The position numbers and the translations under genes were made by a program. The notes below the pieces were generated by a model. The model ran no database searches. It had not been told where the DNA came from and worked only from the letters and a program-made list of their open reading frames with translations. From positions 3,410,001 through 3,474,000 of the forward strand of contig NZ_RCST01000001.1 in the NCBI RefSeq assembly GCF_013141865.1: a DNA stretch of 64,000 bases, read 5' to 3'. Source of the stretch: Methylomonas sp. ZR1. GTDB lineage: Bacteria; Pseudomonadota; Gammaproteobacteria; Methylococcales; Methylomonadaceae. Shown here in pieces: positions 30,252-39,538 of the stretch (the stretch's first letter is position 1; every line of letters begins with the position of its first letter).

Positions 30252-32087
30252 ATGATTGCCAATGACGCGCTCAAAGAAAAACTGATTGTCGTTGCGGAGC
30301 ATAATGAAGTCTCCGCTCAAAAAATCGTTTCCACATTGAAAACGAAGGGTTTTACCGATATTCGTGTAGCTGAAAATGGCGAACAAATTTACGAGATATT
30401 AAAGCCTTACGCCGATCAACCCGACAGGATCGGTCTGATCGTGCTGAACGCAAGGCTGCCGCTTTGCCAAGCTCGGGAAATGTGCCAGAGTTTATCCAGC
30501 GCCAATTCGGTATCGGTCATTCCGGTAGTAATTCTGAACGACGACAGCTTTGCCTGTGAGCTCGACAGTTGTCAACCGCAACAGGACAATTGTCTAACTT
30601 ACAAAATCAACACCCCCGTCAATACCCAGGAATTGATACTGGCAGTAAAATTTTTGCTGAGCCTGAAACAGGAACGCCAACTGCGCCACCGTCAGGAAGA
30701 ACAATTGATCAATGAATTGGCCGCCAAAAACGTTATTGATGCCAAACTCAAGTTTCTGGTCGCCCACGACGAATTAACCGGCTTATTCAATCGCAGCAGT
30801 TTCGAACGTCAGCTGAGATTGGTATTAAATCACAGCAATAAAACGCAAAAAGACGGGTCTTTATTATTCATTGATGTAGACCGCTTCAGCCTGATTAACG
30901 AACTGGAAGGCTTTGAAGTAGGTGATCGTTTACTGGTCGAAATGGCCATTCTGGTCCGAAAACTATTACCGGCCGGCAGTTTATTCGCTCGTATCGGCGC
31001 TGACGAGTTTTGTTTATTCCTGGAAAACAAAACCAAAAAGCAAGCACAGATTCTCGCGGAAACCATCAAAACCACCGTGGATAACTTCCGTTTCTTCACC
31101 GGCGAAGTGTCTTACAGCGCCTCGGTTTCCATCGGCATTGCCGCGCTGGACAATACCGTTTCCGCGTTTCATCCGGGCGAAATGATTTTACATGCCCGCC
31201 AAGCCTGCAACTTTGCCAAAAGCACCGGCAGAGACAAAATCTGCGTTTACAACAGCGATGATCTCATCGTCAAGGAAAGACGCCGCGACATTTACTGGGT
31301 GCCGCTGATTCGTAAGGCCTTGCGGGATAATCAGCTATTTCTGGTGTTCCAGCCGGTGGTACAGCTGTCTGATGGCAATGTTTCGCACTATGAAGTGTTA
31401 TTGCGCATGCGCGGCGAAGGCAATGAAGTCATCACGCCGGATCAGTTTATTCCGGTAGCTGAAAGAACCGGCTTGATTCACGCGATAGACCTATGGGTCG
31501 TGGAAAATGCCATCGACTTTCTGGCGGCACTGCCCACTTACATGTCTTATATTTCCCTGGCCGTGAACCTTTCAAGTACCGCGTTTCAGTATCCGGATTT
31601 ACTATCCACTATTAAGGATAAACTGGAAATGACCTGGATAGACGCCAACCGTTTGACCTTCGAAATCACCGAAACAGCCGCCGTGGACAATTTTGAAAAA
31701 ACCCGGCACATGATTAACAAAATCAGAGCCTTAGGCTGCAAATTCGCGCTAGACGATTTCGGCGCCGGCTTTTGTTCGTTCAACTATCTCAAAACCTTTC
31801 CGGTCGATTACGTGAAAATCGACGGTCAATTCATCAGAAACCTGCTCGACAACGAAACCGATCAAATACTTGTCAAATCCATGGTGGAAATTGCCTCAAA
31901 ACTCGGCAAGAAAACCATCGCCGAATTCGTCGAATCGGCAGGTACAGCGGTAAAGCTGAAGGAAATCGGCGTAAACTTCGGCCAGGGCTACGCATTCGGC
32001 AAACCCGAGCAGAATCTACTGGATGGTCAGAAGGTTTCGCTTAACCTTTTGCTGGGCAGCAATCAGGTGACCAGTCTAATCACTTGA
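30252..32087 (+). CDS. REC-GGDEF-EAL protein with degenerate receiver and GGDEF
   Basis: A 611-residue cyclic-di-GMP protein. Residues about 10-135 look like a receiver domain, but the phospho-acceptor position reads Asn (LIVLNARLP) and the acidic pocket is altered (VVAEHN), so phosphorylation is unlikely. The GGDEF domain (about 170-330) has RIGADEF instead of RxGGDEF and is probably inactive as a cyclase. The EAL domain (about 350-595) keeps the catalytic set: EVLLR, FEITETA, LDDFGAGFCSFNYLK, YVKIDGQFI and IAEFVES. It is likely a phosphodiesterase tuned by its degenerate domains. No good ribosome-binding site precedes the ATG. Confidence 0.88.
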   Translation: MIANDALKEKLIVVAEHNEVSAQKIVSTLKTKGFTDIRVAENGEQIYEILKPYADQPDRIGLIVLNARLPLCQAREMCQSLSSANSVSVIPVVILNDDSFACELDSCQPQQDNCLTYKINTPVNTQELILAVKFLLSLKQERQLRHRQEEQLINELAAKNVIDAKLKFLVAHDELTGLFNRSSFERQLRLVLNHSNKTQKDGSLLFIDVDRFSLINELEGFEVGDRLLVEMAILVRKLLPAGSLFARIGADEFCLFLENKTKKQAQILAETIKTTVDNFRFFTGEVSYSASVSIGIAALDNTVSAFHPGEMILHARQACNFAKSTGRDKICVYNSDDLIVKERRRDIYWVPLIRKALRDNQLFLVFQPVVQLSDGNVSHYEVLLRMRGEGNEVITPDQFIPVAERTGLIHAIDLWVVENAIDFLAALPTYMSYISLAVNLSSTAFQYPDLLSTIKDKLEMTWIDANRLTFEITETAAVDNFEKTRHMINKIRALGCKFALDDFGAGFCSFNYLKTFPVDYVKIDGQFIRNLLDNETDQILVKSMVEIASKLGKKTIAEFVESAGTAVKLKEIGVNFGQGYAFGKPEQNLLDGQKVSLNLLLGSNQVTSLIT

Positions 32088-32134
32088 AACGGATTAAACG
32101 TAATTCGCGAACTTTTTAGCAATTGGGGTATTAG

Positions 32135-32163
32135 TTTACCGACTTGATTAGCTCTGGTATATT
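32135..32163 (+). promoter_or_regulatory. Promoter of the 162-residue protein gene
   Basis: TTTACC (32135-32140), 17-bp spacer, TATATT (32158-32163) with an upstream TG giving an extended -10 element (TGGTATATT). It lies 75 bp before the ATG. Confidence 0.55.
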
Positions 32164-32238
32164 CGCTCGCGGTGTTTAAAACGTGTCATCACATTGTTCT
32201 GAATCTTAATAAATAAAACAAACAAAAGGGGAAGGGTT

Positions 32239-32727
32239 ATGGCTGAATTGCTTTTTATAGCGACAACTATTTTTGTAGCTTATGTAGTATTTGTAGTCAT
32301 GGGTGGCAAAAAGGAAAAACCGGAAACTAGTAAACCCGAGCCCGCCAAGCCGGAAGCGACTAAACCGGCCATCCAAACCGAACTGACACCGCCTCCTCCC
32401 GCAGCTGTAAAAACCGCCGAAAAATCCGCTCCAGCCAAAGCCGCCACACCCAAACCCGCCGCACCCAAAGCCAGTAAATCCGCCACGGCCAAAAAAGCCG
32501 CCACCCCTGCGCCAGCAGCGCCAGTCGATAGTCTGAAAAATCCAAAAACAGGTGAAGTCGCCAAAATCCCAGCGAGTTATGCCTTTGCCAAACGCTGGAT
32601 CAAAGATGCGTTGGTAGAAGAAGGCCTGTTGGACAAAGTGTATAAAAACAACGAACTAGACGATGCCGCAAACGCCAAAATTCAAGTCGCGCTGCAACAA
32701 TTGAAAGGCATGAGCAAGTATCAATAA
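32239..32727 (+). CDS. Membrane-anchored Ala/Lys/Pro-rich protein of unknown function
   Basis: A 162-residue protein in three parts. Residues 1-22 are one transmembrane helix (LLFIATTIFVAYVVFVVMGG). Residues about 23-100 are a low-complexity linker rich in Ala, Lys and Pro, including KPEPAKPEATKPA and PAKAATPKPAAPK. Residues about 100-162 form a compact charged domain with YAFAKRWIKDALVEEGLLDK. It has its own extended -10 promoter, a strong GGGGAAGGG ribosome-binding site and its own terminator, which suggests high independent expression. The linker could span peptidoglycan or act like TonB/TolA. I do not recognise the family. Confidence 0.75.
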   Translation: MAELLFIATTIFVAYVVFVVMGGKKEKPETSKPEPAKPEATKPAIQTELTPPPPAAVKTAEKSAPAKAATPKPAAPKASKSATAKKAATPAPAAPVDSLKNPKTGEVAKIPASYAFAKRWIKDALVEEGLLDKVYKNNELDDAANAKIQVALQQLKGMSKYQ

Positions 32728-32747
32728 GCATGCCTGTGGATATTTAG

Positions 32748-32770
32748 GCGAGTAGCACGCCCCTACTCGC
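32748..32770 (+). terminator. Terminator between convergent genes
   Basis: Perfect 8-bp arms GCGAGTAG/CTACTCGC with a 7-nt loop, followed on the plus strand by TTACAGTTTATTTT. It closes the 162-residue protein gene and faces the end of pilR. Confidence 0.65.
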
Positions 32771-32787
32771 TTACAGTTTATTTTCTG

Positions 32788-34128
32788 TTATTCAAGACCC
32801 AACTTTTTCAAGCGATACCGCAGCGAACGGAAGCTTAGGCCCAAGTATTTAGCGGTAGCGGTTTTGTTCCAACGATTTTCCTCCAGCGCCGCACTCAAGG
32901 CTTTTTTCTCTATGTCTTCGAGATAGGCTTCCAGCGACATTTTCTCGGCGTCGAAATCTTCGACCGCAGCCAATTCCATCCCCAACGGCAAGTTCAGATC
33001 GTCGGCTTCAATCACGCCGCCATCGTGCAAGGCCAGCGCCCGCTCCAATATATTTTCCAGCTCCCGAACATTGCCGGGAAAATAGTAGTGCTTTAACGCA
33101 TTTAGCGCAGAGTCGCTGAGTTTGGGCAAATCCATACCGTTGGCATTAGCCAAGCCCGCCAATAAGTGCTCGGTAAGCTGAGGAATATCGGCGGACCGGG
33201 CGCGCAGGGGTGGCAAACTCAGCTCGATGACATTGATCCGGTAGTACAAATCCTGCCTAAAACTGCCTTCTTGGACCATCTTGGTCAAATCCTTGTGGGT
33301 TGCGCTCAATAAGCGCACATCGACAGGCACTTCCCGCTGTTCGCCGACCGGGCGGACTTTTTTCTCCTGAATCGCCCGCAACAATTTAACTTGCAAGGGC
33401 AAAGGCAAATCAGCCACTTCATCCAAAAACAAGGTACCGCCATCGGCCGCCTGAAACAAGCCTTGCTTGTCGGCTACCGCGCCGGTGAAACTGCCTTTTT
33501 TATGCCCGAAGAATTCGCTTTCCATCAATTCAGGCGGAATCGCTCCGCAGTTAATCGCAATAAACGGTTTCTCGCCGCGCGGGCTTTGCTGGTGTATCAA
33601 TCTGGCCACCAACTCCTTGCCCGAACCGGACTCTCCGCTGATATAAACCGGCGCCTGGTTGCGCGCCACCTTGTCGATCTTCGAGCGAATAGCGCACATT
33701 AATGCCGATTCGCCTAGCAAGATGTCGCGGGTACGGCGCTCCTTGTCGGAAACCCGGGTCAGCGAGGCTTGCAGCGCATGACTGACTAGTTGCCGCAATA
33801 CCCCCAAATCGACCGGCTTAGACAGGAAATCGAAGGCGCCTTTTTTCATGGCTTTGATCGCAATATCCATGCTGCCATGCGCAGTAATCACCGCCACCGG
33901 CAATTGCAAACCGGCCGATTGAATATGATCGACCAAATCCAGCCCGTCGCCGTCCGGCAGCTTCATATCGGTAAGACACAAATCAAACACCTCAACGGCC
34001 AGTAGCTGTTTGGCCTCGGCCAAATTGGCCGCGCAACGGGTTTGAATGTGCATGCGGTTCAGGGTTATTTCGAGTAATTCTCGGATGTCGGGTTCGTCGT
34101 CGACAACCAGGGTGACAGGCATATTCAT
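32788..34128 (-). CDS. pilR: Sigma54-dependent response regulator PilR
   Basis: An NtrC-class regulator of 446 residues. It has a receiver domain (about 5-120) with DDE at 11-13 and phospho-Asp in CLTDMKLPDGDG. The AAA+ domain shows GESGSGKELVAR (Walker A), the sigma54 loop GSFTGA and GGTLFLDEVADL (Walker B). The C-terminal Fis-type helix-turn-helix is TATAKYLGLSFRSLRYRLKK. It overlaps the kinase gene by four bases. The paired kinase has the PilS architecture, so activation of pilin or type IV pilus genes through sigma54 is the best reading. Confidence 0.88.
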   Translation of the reverse strand: MNMPVTLVVDDEPDIRELLEITLNRMHIQTRCAANLAEAKQLLAVEVFDLCLTDMKLPDGDGLDLVDHIQSAGLQLPVAVITAHGSMDIAIKAMKKGAFDFLSKPVDLGVLRQLVSHALQASLTRVSDKERRTRDILLGESALMCAIRSKIDKVARNQAPVYISGESGSGKELVARLIHQQSPRGEKPFIAINCGAIPPELMESEFFGHKKGSFTGAVADKQGLFQAADGGTLFLDEVADLPLPLQVKLLRAIQEKKVRPVGEQREVPVDVRLLSATHKDLTKMVQEGSFRQDLYYRINVIELSLPPLRARSADIPQLTEHLLAGLANANGMDLPKLSDSALNALKHYYFPGNVRELENILERALALHDGGVIEADDLNLPLGMELAAVEDFDAEKMSLEAYLEDIEKKALSAALEENRWNKTATAKYLGLSFRSLRYRLKKLGLE

Positions 34129-35750
34129 ATTTCAATGACGGCGTGATCGGCATTAGCCAGCAACAAAGTGAAACAAGGTTTTCCGGAATGGGCGGCGTAA
34201 CTTAACTCCGCTTGATTCAGTTCGGCCAATTCCCTGGAAATATACAACCCTAACCCGGTACCTTGGTGGGAAGTGGTAAAAAACGGTTCGAACAAATGCT
34301 GCCGGTACTCTGCGGCAATTCCGGCGCCATTATCGATAATTTTAATGCACGGCGCCTCCTGCATCTGCGACACTTCAAGCACGATGGCCCCTAGCTCAGG
34401 CTTACCGTATTGCAAAGCATTGGCGCAGAGATTGTCGAGAATTTGCTTCAAGTGGCCACTATCAATACAGGCATTCAAGCCTTGCGCTTTAAAAATCAAT
34501 TTAAAACACTCCGCCCGCTCGCCCAGATTCAATTTCTGCTCGTCAAGGTAGGCCGGCAACCACTGGTCCAAAGCGATTTTTTGTTTTTGCGACGGGTTGC
34601 GCCGCGACAACTTGAGAATGTCCTCGATGATGCTGTTTACCCGCTGACAATGGTGCTGGATGATTTCCGTCAAACGCAGCTCTTGCACATCCAAATCCGG
34701 TGCTTCGGATAACAATTGTCCGGCATGGCTAATGGCGCTGAGCGGATTGCGAATTTCGTGGGCAATACTGGCGGTCAACCGGCCCAGAGACGCCAACTTG
34801 CTCTGTTGTAGGCGTTGGTTATACAAGGCAATGTCCTCGAAAATCAGCATGTACAACGCTTCGTCATCCATACTTAATTCGGAAAATCGCACTTGCACTT
34901 CGTTGCGATTGGCTAATTGGATAATGGCAAAATCCTGATCCCGATTGGCGCGCCACAACTCGAATGCCTGCTTCAGTTCCGGCGCCACCTCGGCCAGTTC
35001 CTCCGGATGCAAGACCAAACCCAGCAAACGCAACGCCGATTGATTGGACAGTTGAGTCACCTGCCGTTCATCGACGATCATGATGCCCGATTGCAAATGC
35101 TGGATGATATAGCGGTTAAGACTCTCCAGCCTGGCGATAGTATGCTCGTGCCGTCTGGCCAACACCGCTGATTGTTCGGCACGCTGTGCCAGGATTACCG
35201 ATAAAAACGCTATCGAAAAAAACGCCACTCCCAGCATGCCGGCATAAGTCAAGGTAGTATTTTCGAAGGCATGCGTTTCTATCGCATACACCTCTTCAGC
35301 AAGAATTGCCAGACTAGCCAAGGCCGCAAACAACATCGCGCAGCGCCCGCCAATTAACAAACCACCCGCCGCTATCGAGATAGCCAGCAAGATGCCAATG
35401 CCGCTGCCGATGCCGCCGCTGGCGTGCATCAGCAAGGTAATGAAGACTATATCGGTAAAAATAAATAACTGTGCCAGACTGGCATAAGCCCAACGCGGTC
35501 TAAATGCGACCGGCGCGGCAATCAGCGAAATCCCCAGATAGGCAACACTGGTGAACTGGTACAATGATGCGTCGTAGGAACCCAATAACGACGGCCCAAA
35601 GCGCAAATAAAACAGCATTACAAACAGGCAGGCGGTAACAAACCGATAGAGGGCGAAAATCTTCAACATCAACCATGCTTGCCGAACGGGAATGCCGTAC
35701 CCCTTGGAAAAAGGGCAGGGATAAATAGTATCGACCGATGAAGAAAGCAT
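34125..35750 (-). CDS. pilS: Sensor histidine kinase PilS
   Basis: A 541-residue kinase. An N-terminal domain with six hydrophobic helices (about 30-200) is followed by a PAS-like region (about 225-320) and the catalytic core: H-box SIAHEIRNPLSAISHAGQLL, N-box NLCANALQYGKP, G1 DNGAGI and G2 GTGLGLYISREL. Six membrane helices plus a PAS domain and pairing with an NtrC-class regulator is the PilS pattern. The first ATG gives a 27-residue cytoplasmic extension; the ATG at 35667-35669 (MLKIFALYRF) is an alternative start. Known PilS senses pilin in the membrane. Confidence 0.85.
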   Translation of the reverse strand: MLSSSVDTIYPCPFSKGYGIPVRQAWLMLKIFALYRFVTACLFVMLFYLRFGPSLLGSYDASLYQFTSVAYLGISLIAAPVAFRPRWAYASLAQLFIFTDIVFITLLMHASGGIGSGIGILLAISIAAGGLLIGGRCAMLFAALASLAILAEEVYAIETHAFENTTLTYAGMLGVAFFSIAFLSVILAQRAEQSAVLARRHEHTIARLESLNRYIIQHLQSGIMIVDERQVTQLSNQSALRLLGLVLHPEELAEVAPELKQAFELWRANRDQDFAIIQLANRNEVQVRFSELSMDDEALYMLIFEDIALYNQRLQQSKLASLGRLTASIAHEIRNPLSAISHAGQLLSEAPDLDVQELRLTEIIQHHCQRVNSIIEDILKLSRRNPSQKQKIALDQWLPAYLDEQKLNLGERAECFKLIFKAQGLNACIDSGHLKQILDNLCANALQYGKPELGAIVLEVSQMQEAPCIKIIDNGAGIAAEYRQHLFEPFFTTSHQGTGLGLYISRELAELNQAELSYAAHSGKPCFTLLLANADHAVIEI

Positions 35751-35844
35751 TGCCCGAGTTTTTATGCAGAGTTAGTTAGAATGTTTGTCAGTTCAATCAT
35801 AGCACCAACTTGAGACGCGATTTAAGCCATCCATGGAGCACTAA

Positions 35845-37014
35845 ATGAATATTCACGAATACCAGGCGAAACAACTCTTTAAAGCGTTTTCGATCCCCGC
35901 GCCACAAGGCGCCGTGGCGACCACAGCCGAACAAGCGCAGCAAGCCGCACAGTCCTTAAGCAGCTCTGCCTGGGTGGTAAAGGCGCAAATTCATGCCGGC
36001 GCCCGAGGTAAAGCCGGCGGCGTAAAAGTTGCCCGGACCCTGGAGGAAGTAAAGGCTTACAGCGCGGCGATGCTGGGTACACGTTTAGTGACGCATCAAA
36101 CCGATGCCGCCGGCCTGCCGGTCAATAGCGTTTGGGTGGAAGAGGCTTCGGCAATCAATCAAGAATATTATTTGAGCCTGTTGCTGGACCGGGAAAGTGA
36201 ACGGCTGATATTTATTGCCTCGGCCTCAGGCGGCATGGACATCGAAGCGGTGGCCGCTGAAACACCTGAAAAAATAGTCAAGGTGCCAGTGCACCCCGCA
36301 GCAGGTTTACAACCTTATCAATGTCGCCAAGTAGCCGCTGCACTAGGCTTGGGCAAGGAACAGCAAAGTCAGCTACAAACCATTATGACCGGCCTGTATC
36401 AACTGTTTTTAGCCAAGGACGCCAGCCAGATCGAAATCAATCCACTGATCCAAACCGATGACGGCAAACTCGTAGCGCTGGACGGCAAAATCAATTTCGA
36501 CGACAACGCCATCGCCTTACATCCTGACATAGCCGCGATGCGCGATGCCTCGCAAGAAGACGCCAAGGAAGCGGAAGCCAAACAGTTCGATCTTAACTAC
36601 ATCACGCTGGACGGCAATATTGGCTGCATGGTCAACGGCGCCGGCTTGGCCATGGCAACGATGGACATGGTCAAACTGAAAGGCGGCGCGCCAGCCAACT
36701 TCCTGGATGTGGGTGGCGGCACCAATAAAGATAAAGTTAAAGCCGCGTTTAAATTGATTTTGTCCGACGGCACCACCAAAGCGGTACTGGTGAATATTTT
36801 CGGCGGCATCGTCAAATGCGATGTGATTGCTGCCGGCATCCTGGCCGCAGTCGAGGAAATGCACTTAACAATACCGGTCGTGGTGCGCCTGGAAGGGACT
36901 AACGTCGAACAGGGCAAAGCCATGCTAAGCCAATCGGGACTGGGCCTGGTAGCTGCGGATAATCTAAATCATGCTGCCGAATTGGCGGTAAAACTGGCGC
37001 AAGAGGTAGCTTAA
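35845..37014 (+). CDS. sucC: Succinyl-CoA synthetase beta subunit (ADP/GDP-forming)
   Basis: A 389-residue ATP-grasp subunit of succinyl-CoA synthetase in the TCA cycle. The start [38 protein letters not shown] and [14 protein letters not shown] are diagnostic. GGAG precedes the ATG. It overlaps sucD by one base. The serine-cycle enzyme malate-CoA ligase (MtkA) is a close relative, and sequence alone does not fully exclude that activity. No other TCA or serine-cycle gene is adjacent. Confidence 0.93.
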   Translation: MNIHEYQAKQLFKAFSIPAPQGAVATTAEQAQQAAQSLSSSAWVVKAQIHAGARGKAGGVKVARTLEEVKAYSAAMLGTRLVTHQTDAAGLPVNSVWVEEASAINQEYYLSLLLDRESERLIFIASASGGMDIEAVAAETPEKIVKVPVHPAAGLQPYQCRQVAAALGLGKEQQSQLQTIMTGLYQLFLAKDASQIEINPLIQTDDGKLVALDGKINFDDNAIALHPDIAAMRDASQEDAKEAEAKQFDLNYITLDGNIGCMVNGAGLAMATMDMVKLKGGAPANFLDVGGGTNKDKVKAAFKLILSDGTTKAVLVNIFGGIVKCDVIAAGILAAVEEMHLTIPVVVRLEGTNVEQGKAMLSQSGLGLVAADNLNHAAELAVKLAQEVA

Positions 37015-37889
37015 TGTCTATTTTGATCGACAAACAGACTAAAGTCATTTGCCAAGGCTTCACCGGCAAACAGGGTACATTTCACTCCGAACAAGCGCTC
37101 GCTTACGGCACGCAATTAGTTGGCGGCGTCACGCCGGGACGCGGCGGCTCCAAGCATCTGGATTTACCGGTATTCGACACCGTCGAACAAGCCGTTAAAA
37201 CCACCGGCGCCACGGCAACGATGATCTACGTACCGCCGTTTTTTGCCGCCGACGCGATTTTGGAAGCGGTCGACGCCGGCATCGAGCTGATCGTCTGCAT
37301 CACAGAAGGCATCCCGGTGCTGCAAATGTTAAAGGTCAAAGCCGCAATGCAAGGCACGAGTTCATTACTGGTCGGCCCCAACTGCCCCGGCGTGATCACG
37401 CCGGGGCAGTGCAAGATCGGCATCATGCCCGGCCATATTCATCTACCCGGCAAAATCGGCATCGTTTCCCGGTCCGGCACCCTGACTTACGAAGCGGTAC
37501 ATCAAACTACCCGGGAAGGCTTGGGGCAAAGCACCTGTGTCGGCATCGGCGGCGATCCGATCCATGGCATGAATTTCATCGACGTGCTGAGCCGTTTCCA
37601 AGACGACCCGGACACCCATGGTATCGTCATGGTCGGCGAAATCGGCGGTAGCGACGAAGAACAAGCGGCGGACTTTATCAAAGCCCATGTCAGCAAACCT
37701 GTGGTCGGCTACATCGCCGGCCAAACCGCGCCTCCCGGTAAACGCATGGGCCATGCGGGTGCGATTGTCACCGGTGGAGCCGGCACAGCAGCAGGCAAAA
37801 TTGCGGCGATGCAAGCGGCCGGCGTCAGTATGGTCAGCTCGCCTTCGGATATAGGCGTCGCGATGCGGGATTGTTTTTCCAAAACATAA
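37014..37889 (+). CDS. sucD: Succinyl-CoA synthetase alpha subunit
   Basis: A 291-residue CoA-binding subunit carrying the phospho-histidine. [40 protein letters not shown] and the active-site [17 protein letters not shown] are present. Translation is coupled on both sides: TAATG overlaps join sucC-sucD and sucD-nadE. Confidence 0.94.
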   Translation: MSILIDKQTKVICQGFTGKQGTFHSEQALAYGTQLVGGVTPGRGGSKHLDLPVFDTVEQAVKTTGATATMIYVPPFFAADAILEAVDAGIELIVCITEGIPVLQMLKVKAAMQGTSSLLVGPNCPGVITPGQCKIGIMPGHIHLPGKIGIVSRSGTLTYEAVHQTTREGLGQSTCVGIGGDPIHGMNFIDVLSRFQDDPDTHGIVMVGEIGGSDEEQAADFIKAHVSKPVVGYIAGQTAPPGKRMGHAGAIVTGGAGTAAGKIAAMQAAGVSMVSSPSDIGVAMRDCFSKT

Positions 37890-39535
37890 TGTCGATAAAA
37901 ATAGCGCTAGCCCAACTGAACTTAACAGTTGCCGACATTCAAACCAACACCGGCAAAATTCTGGCCGCCGCTGAACAAGCCAAACAGCGGCAGGCCGATT
38001 TGGTGGTGTTTCCGGAGCTATGTGTCACCGGTTACCCACCTGAAGACCTACTGTTTCGACCGGATTTTATTCACCAGGCGCAACAAGCGGTTGCCGAAAT
38101 TGCCAAGAAGATTGCCGGCATAACGGTTGTGATCGGTTACCCCGAACAGTGCGACGACAGCCTCTACAACACCGCAATAGCCTTACGCGACGGCGAAACG
38201 CTCGCCGAGTACTATAAACAGGCCCTGCCCAACTACGGTGTATTCGATGAACAACGTTACTTCAGCGCGGGCAACCAAACCTGTCTGTTTACGGTTAAAG
38301 ACAGTCAGTTGGCATTGACGATTTGCGAAGACATCTGGCAACCCGGCATCATCGCTAAAAACTGCGCTGCCGGGGCAGACATCATCCTGACCCTGAACGC
38401 CTCGCCATTTCATGCCGGCAAGATGCAGCAGCGTGAGGACATTATTTGTTCGCAAATTAAAGCCGAGCAGATACCCTTGGTTTATGTCAATCAAATCGGT
38501 GGCCAGGACGAGTTAGTGTTCGACGGTGCTTCGTTTGTCGCCGATCATAACGGTGACGTTGTATTTCGTGCGGCCGAATTTGCTGAGCAACTCAGCATCG
38601 TCGAGTTTGTCGACCATCAGCCGCAAATTTCCACCATCGCCGACTTGTATCAACCCGTGGTCAGCGAATACAAAGCGCTGGTCTTGGGTATTCAAGACTA
38701 CGTGCGCAAAAACGGCTTTCAAGGCGCGATTCTCGGCTTGTCCGGCGGTATCGACTCCGCACTGGTATTGGCGTTGGCGGTGGATGCGCTGGGCGCCGAT
38801 CATGTCGAAGCCGTGTTGATGCCATCGCGCTATACCCAAGACATGAGCAACCAGGACGCGATCCTGGAAGCCGAGGCGCTGGGTGTCAAATATCACGTGT
38901 TGCCCATCGAACCGGCGGTAACTGCCTTCAACTGCATGCTGGCCCCGCTGTTTGCCGGCAGTCAAAAAGACACGACCGAAGAAAACATCCAAGCCCGCTG
39001 CCGTGGCGTGTTACTGATGGCAATTTCCAATAAACAAGGCAAACTGCTTCTGACAACCGGCAACAAAAGCGAAATGAGCGTGGGCTACGCCACACTTTAT
39101 GGCGACATGGCCGGCGGCTTTGCGCCTTTAAAAGACGTATCCAAATTATTGGTCTACCAACTCGCCGAATACCGCAACACCTTGTCGCCGGTCATTCCGC
39201 AACGGGTTATCACCCGCGCACCATCGGCGGAATTGGCGCCGGACCAAAAGGACGAAGATTCCCTGCCACCTTATTCTGTGTTGGATCCTATACTTACTTT
39301 GTATGTGGAACAGGACAAATCCGCCGCCGAGATCGTGGCACAAGGCTTCACGGTTGCCGATGTGCACAGAGCGATTTCGCTGGTGGATAGAAACGAATAT
39401 AAACGTCGGCAATCGCCGCCCGGCATTCGCATCACACCCAGAGCGTTTGGTCGTGACCGCCGCTACCCTATTTCATCCGCTTATCGCGGCACGGCCGCGC
39501 TTAATCAACCAGCGCCCGACAACGTTAAGGAGTAA
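37889..39535 (+). CDS. nadE: Glutamine-dependent NAD+ synthetase
   Basis: A 548-residue two-domain enzyme that amidates deamido-NAD+. The N-terminal nitrilase-like glutaminase (about 1-250) has Glu in FPELCVTGYPPEDL, Lys in YYKQALPNYGVFDE and Cys in LTICEDIW. The C-terminal synthetase has the PP-loop LGLSGGIDSALVLALA and GNKSEMSVGYATLYGDMAGG. I use the ATG overlapping the sucD stop, not the frame six codons longer. Confidence 0.95.
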   Translation: MSIKIALAQLNLTVADIQTNTGKILAAAEQAKQRQADLVVFPELCVTGYPPEDLLFRPDFIHQAQQAVAEIAKKIAGITVVIGYPEQCDDSLYNTAIALRDGETLAEYYKQALPNYGVFDEQRYFSAGNQTCLFTVKDSQLALTICEDIWQPGIIAKNCAAGADIILTLNASPFHAGKMQQREDIICSQIKAEQIPLVYVNQIGGQDELVFDGASFVADHNGDVVFRAAEFAEQLSIVEFVDHQPQISTIADLYQPVVSEYKALVLGIQDYVRKNGFQGAILGLSGGIDSALVLALAVDALGADHVEAVLMPSRYTQDMSNQDAILEAEALGVKYHVLPIEPAVTAFNCMLAPLFAGSQKDTTEENIQARCRGVLLMAISNKQGKLLLTTGNKSEMSVGYATLYGDMAGGFAPLKDVSKLLVYQLAEYRNTLSPVIPQRVITRAPSAELAPDQKDEDSLPPYSVLDPILTLYVEQDKSAAEIVAQGFTVADVHRAISLVDRNEYKRRQSPPGIRITPRAFGRDRRYPISSAYRGTAALNQPAPDNVKE

Positions 39536-39538
39536 ATC

